From Caldilinea sp. (GTDB lineage Bacteria; Chloroflexota; Anaerolineae; Caldilineales; Caldilineaceae): DNA of 9,789 bases. How positions within the stretch are numbered: position 1 is the stretch's first letter; every line of letters begins with the position of its first letter. This document shows, one piece after another, positions 7,472-9,789 of this stretch. The DNA is taken from the NCBI GenBank assembly GCA_026389955.1, contig JAPLGY010000188.1, positions 1-9,789 of the forward strand. The letters run 5' to 3'. Made by a program: the position numbers and the translations under genes. The notes under the pieces are model-generated. The model searched no databases. It was not told the origin of the DNA and worked only from the letters and a program-made list of their open reading frames with translations.

Positions 7472-7702
7472 TCAGCGGTTGGCCCACCAGCCAACCAAGG
7501 AGACCAGCCCGTACAGCAGCAGAAAAAAAACCAGCCCGCCGGTGATGCAGAGCCAGCCTGCGATGGCGCCTCCTGCGCCATAGTAAACCCAGATCAGCGC
7601 ACCGCCGATGATGTAGAGAATGACAAAAAAACCGATGACCAGCTGGCCTTCTGTGGTGCGCACAAATTGTGTCGGACTCCAGCTGCGGCGTCGTTTTCCC
7701 AT
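7472..7702 (-). CDS. Small two-helix membrane protein, unknown function
   Basis: This 76-residue protein has a basic N-terminus (MGKRRR) and two hydrophobic helices at about 20-41 and 45-71, joined by a short glycine-rich turn (YGAGG), with tryptophans at the membrane edges (W38, W50, W72, W73). I do not recognise a named family, but the regular design and the position 22 bases before metG, apparently as first gene of the transcription unit, support a real gene. A strong promoter lies so close that the message would begin at or within about three bases of ATG 7702. A GTG at codon 14 (VRTTEGQ) is an alternative start that would give a normal leader. The two-helix core is the same either way. 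Confidence 0.75.
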   Translation of the reverse strand: MGKRRRSWSPTQFVRTTEGQLVIGFFVILYIIGGALIWVYYGAGGAIAGWLCITGGLVFFLLLYGLVSLVGWWANR

Positions 7703-7704
7703 GG

Positions 7705-7709
7705 CCTCC
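7705..7709 (-). promoter_or_regulatory. GGAGG sequence with only 2-base spacing to ATG
   Basis: On the - strand GGAGG is followed by CC and then ATG 7702. It looks like a strong Shine-Dalgarno sequence but is too close to the start for normal use, and it lies at or upstream of the transcription start expected from the -10 box at 7716-7711. It may therefore be absent from the message, or may be chance. Confidence 0.3.
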
Positions 7710-7710
7710 G

Positions 7711-7740
7711 ATTATAACCGCTCTGGCCAACACGTGCCAA
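7711..7740 (-). promoter_or_regulatory. Strong promoter for the small membrane protein-metG-vanW unit
   Basis: Read on the - strand, TTGGCA (plus 7740-7735, 5 of 6 consensus) is followed after 18 bp by a perfect TATAAT (plus 7716-7711). Transcription would begin about 6 to 9 bases later, at 7705 to 7702, which is at or next to the start codon. This is the only good promoter seen for the left-going genes down to 2099. Confidence 0.68.
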
Positions 7741-7819
7741 GGCGGCTGGGGCATCGGGGGCACCCTGCCGGCCGCCGTATTGTCTTCTGCCTGACCACAG
7801 CCGGAATCCGCAGCTGGCT

Positions 7820-7833
7820 GGCGATTGGCGATT
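7820..7833 (+). repeat. Tandem 7-bp repeat over the lipoprotein -35 box
   Basis: GGCGATT occurs twice back to back (7820-7826 and 7827-7833). The -35 hexamer TTGGCG (7825-7830) straddles the two copies. It could be a binding site for a regulator with close direct half-sites, but two copies of seven bases can also arise by chance or replication slippage. Confidence 0.4.
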
Positions 7834-7853
7834 TGGGGCTCTGCTGCCATAAT
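7825..7853 (+). promoter_or_regulatory. Probable promoter for the lipoprotein gene
   Basis: TTGGCG (7825-7830, 4 of 6) is followed by a 17-bp spacer and CATAAT (7848-7853, 5 of 6). Transcription would begin near 7860, leaving a leader of about 55 bases before ATG 7915. It is back to back with the promoter at 7711-7740; the -10 boxes are about 130 bp apart, enough room for shared regulation, although no shared operator is visible. Confidence 0.55.
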
Positions 7854-7914
7854 GTACAAAAGCAAGCTGCTGTCCAGTGAAGTCTTTGCGAATAGAAGCA
7901 CAAAGGAATGCGCA

Positions 7915-8661
7915 ATGTCGAGTCCAATACGTCTCTTCTCTGGTCTGTGGCCGGTCCTTCTGCCGGCTCTGCTGGTCCTGGTGGGTTGTTCCCAGCCGGC
8001 TCCTGTGGCGCTGCGTTTTAACCCGGCTCCTTGGCAAGAAGGGGAAACCCATACGTTTCGTCTCACCGACAGTGACGGAACGTATGCAGGCACAATGACC
8101 TACACCCTGACTTCTGGAACGAACGATGCTGAGGAGCGCCTGTGGTCCCTGCTGCGTCAGACCCAGGCGCAGGATGGGCAGGAGCGGGTCACCGTCAAAT
8201 TTTTTGAGAATGGTTTTCGGCCCCAAGCTTCGCTGTTGGAACGGTCCAGCGCTGCAGGGACAGAGACGGTGGACGCTCAGTATGCTGGCCCAGCCGTCGA
8301 CCTGGTGTTGACCACACGGGCGGATGTAGCGACCACCCAGCGCATCGAAATCCCAAGCGATGTGCGGGAGGCGGTGACCATTCCCATGCTCGTGCGGGCG
8401 CTTCCCCTGGCGAACGGCTATGCCACCCAGTTGAATTCGTTTTTACCGGTCGCCGGCACTCTGGAGAGAGTGACAATCCGGGTTGTGGGGGACGAATCGA
8501 TCACAGTTGCGGCCGGTCTGTACGACACCTGGGTCATCCTGCTCGATACCGGCGATACGGTCAGCCGGCTGTGGGTGGCGCAGAATGCCCCTTATCCGCT
8601 GATCAAGTACACCGACGGGCGCAACCGTGCGACCCTCGAACTGGAACAATATACGCCGTAA
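7915..8661 (+). CDS. Lipoprotein with DUF3108-like domain
   Basis: The 248-residue protein begins with a lipoprotein signal: a short basic region, a hydrophobic stretch (about 11-23) and the lipobox L22-V-G-C25. Cleavage before C25 would leave it lipid-anchored outside the membrane. The rest is rich in predicted beta strands. The end ([20 protein letters not shown], then [21 protein letters not shown]) resembles DUF3108-type domains, single beta-rich folds of unknown role. ATG 7915 is chosen because AAAGGA (7902-7907) lies 7 bases upstream and the lipobox is correctly placed; the frame is open to 7825 but that part covers the promoter. The gene has its own promoter and converges with the next gene. 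The signal peptide is sure; the domain call is from memory of the pattern and is moderate. Confidence 0.86.
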   Translation: MSSPIRLFSGLWPVLLPALLVLVGCSQPAPVALRFNPAPWQEGETHTFRLTDSDGTYAGTMTYTLTSGTNDAEERLWSLLRQTQAQDGQERVTVKFFENGFRPQASLLERSSAAGTETVDAQYAGPAVDLVLTTRADVATTQRIEIPSDVREAVTIPMLVRALPLANGYATQLNSFLPVAGTLERVTIRVVGDESITVAAGLYDTWVILLDTGDTVSRLWVAQNAPYPLIKYTDGRNRATLELEQYTP

Positions 8662-8674
8662 TCAAAGGGAGACC

Positions 8675-8692
8675 GCCAGCTGCCCGGCTGGC
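8675..8692. terminator. Small hairpin between convergent genes, possible weak terminator
   Basis: GCCAGC (8675-8680) pairs with GCTGGC (8687-8692) around a 6-base loop, in the 36-base gap between the lipoprotein stop and the stop of the opposing gene. There is no T-run on either side, so intrinsic termination would be weak. It may act in both directions or merely protect the 3' ends. Confidence 0.35.
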
Positions 8693-8697
8693 CCGGT

Positions 8698-9789
8698 TCA
8701 GCCAGACGCCCGCCTCTGCTCCAGCGCTGCCAGTTCTGCCCGGGCGCTGTTGAGCTCCTGTTCCAGCAGGGCAATCCGTACCTGCAGCGCAGTGTGTGGG
8801 TCGGGTGGTTCAACAAGCTGTGGTGGTTTCTCAAAGCGACCATCCGCGCGCAGCGCCAACAGATGGATGCTCCACAGGGCTGCTGCGATGGCACTGTCTG
8901 CCAGCTGGTAGGCCAATTCATTGGAGGAAAAAGCCAGATCGGGCTCGCCCAATAGTGTGAGCAGCACCCGATAGAGGGCCTGGGCCAGCGTGCTGAGCAG
9001 CACCAGGGCCCCGACCAGGGCGACACCGTAGAGGTAGACTTTGCGTGGCCAGGAGTCGCGTTCCTGTGCGCCTTCGGCCGCCTCTGCGATCGACTGTACG
9101 CGACGCCAGAAGAATGTCCAGACCGGGGCCCCCACGGCCAGCAGCGACAACCCTGTGGCCAACGGGTCGTCCCAGAGGTCCCCGGTCAACCAGCTGCCCA
9201 ACAAAGCATGCATGACCTGTACTGCCCCCGTCCAGAGCAGTGCCAGCCCGATGGCTGCCACCAGGTACGCGTAAAGCCGGCGCACCATGGCACTTTGCCC
9301 GCTGTCGCCGTACGCGTCGGTCTCTTTGCGCAGCAGTGCCCAGTGTCCCCCCCATACGAGCACCCCGATCGGGAGGAAGGAGGTCGGTTCGACCATGCGC
9401 TCCAGCAGTTCAGCGGGCGTTCCCCCGCCGCTGCCCAGCACCATCAACAACGCCTCGCGCAGCAACAGCGCTGCCGGCGTCAACGCCAGCGCTGCACCGC
9501 TGAAAACACTCAGATAGAGATAGATGCGGCGCAACGCTGCCTGCCCCTCGCGGCGGTCGACGCCGATCATCTGCTGCCACTGCTGCCAGTTGATCTGCCA
9601 GAGCCAGCCCCCAACCAGCAGCTGGCTGAAGGCTCCTCCAAACGGAAGATGCCACCACTCCTGGTCGATGGCGCCGGTCCACCGATCCACAGCAACCTGC
9701 AGTCCCAGCTGGATCAGGGTGCGTGCGCCCCACACGGCCAGCCCCAGGCCAAACAGGCCCGCTGCGAGCAAGAAGAGCTGACGGACAAA
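8698..9789 (-). CDS. Polytopic membrane protein with DUF5671-type repeats (N-terminus outside window)
   Basis: The frame is open to the window edge, so the start is outside; at least 363 residues are visible. It is built of about four similar units of roughly 80 residues, each with paired hydrophobic helices. Taking the TTG at 9771-9769 as residue 1, the repeated entry motif appears as RRIYLYL (81), RRLYAYL (164) and RKVYLYG (243), with an earlier, more diverged unit before residue 60. A short linker with acidic and basic residues joins successive units. After the last helix (about 287-308) comes a proline-rich stretch and a short coiled-coil-like tail (about 329-354). This pattern fits DUF5671 proteins, which I associate with Chloroflexota; their function is unknown. 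It converges with the lipoprotein, ending 36 bases from it. No catalytic motif is seen. Confidence 0.8.
   Translation of the reverse strand, partial: FVRQLFLLAAGLFGLGLAVWGARTLIQLGLQVAVDRWTGAIDQEWWHLPFGGAFSQLLVGGWLWQINWQQWQQMIGVDRREGQAALRRIYLYLSVFSGAALALTPAALLLREALLMVLGSGGGTPAELLERMVEPTSFLPIGVLVWGGHWALLRKETDAYGDSGQSAMVRRLYAYLVAAIGLALLWTGAVQVMHALLGSWLTGDLWDDPLATGLSLLAVGAPVWTFFWRRVQSIAEAAEGAQERDSWPRKVYLYGVALVGALVLLSTLAQALYRVLLTLLGEPDLAFSSNELAYQLADSAIAAALWSIHLLALRADGRFEKPPQLVEPPDPHTALQVRIALLEQELNSARAELAALEQRRASG

Noticed and set aside
7450..7581. Upstream extension of the metG frame
   Set aside because: The extra 44 codons overlap the small membrane gene in another frame and have no synthetase similarity; [13 protein letters not shown] is the natural start.

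Overview
The window looks like chromosomal DNA from a member of the Chloroflexota, probably near Anaerolineae/Caldilineae. It is GC-rich. The evidence is gene content and order: yebC-ruvC-ruvA, a Thermus-like EF-P with Arg at the loop tip, a VanW-family protein with duplicated N-terminal domains, and a multi-unit DUF5671-type membrane protein. The lineage is an inference; no phylogenetic marker was compared.

Left block (1-2075, all + strand): the last 18 codons of yebC, then ruvC and ruvA for Holliday junction processing, with no ruvB following. A 95-bp gap carries a good promoter inside a 13-bp imperfect dyad, followed by efp (elongation factor P). A strong intrinsic terminator follows efp, and a likely promoter for a tRNA-Thr(CGT) gene partly overlaps it.

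Middle block (2099-7702, all - strand, read right to left): a small two-helix membrane protein with its promoter almost touching its start codon, metG (methionyl-tRNA synthetase), a decayed membrane glycosyltransferase, an intact vanW-family gene, and a decayed aldo/keto reductase C-terminal fragment. Spacings of 22, 2, 12 and 36 nt suggest one transcription unit. Both genes next to vanW are broken, each by 5' truncation plus internal loss, so only metG, vanW and the small membrane protein look functional.

Right block: a 212-bp divergent promoter region (7703-7914), a + strand lipoprotein of a DUF3108-like family, and a convergent - strand polytopic membrane protein built from about four repeats and running off the window edge. 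The gap between their ends holds a small hairpin.

Most of this is ordinary housekeeping DNA. I see no CRISPR array, insertion sequence, defence island or clearly new system. The most useful leads are the promoter-embedded dyad before efp, the terminator/promoter overlap before the tRNA, the probable leaderless start of the small membrane protein, the two-frame junction in the broken glycosyltransferase, and the decay around vanW.
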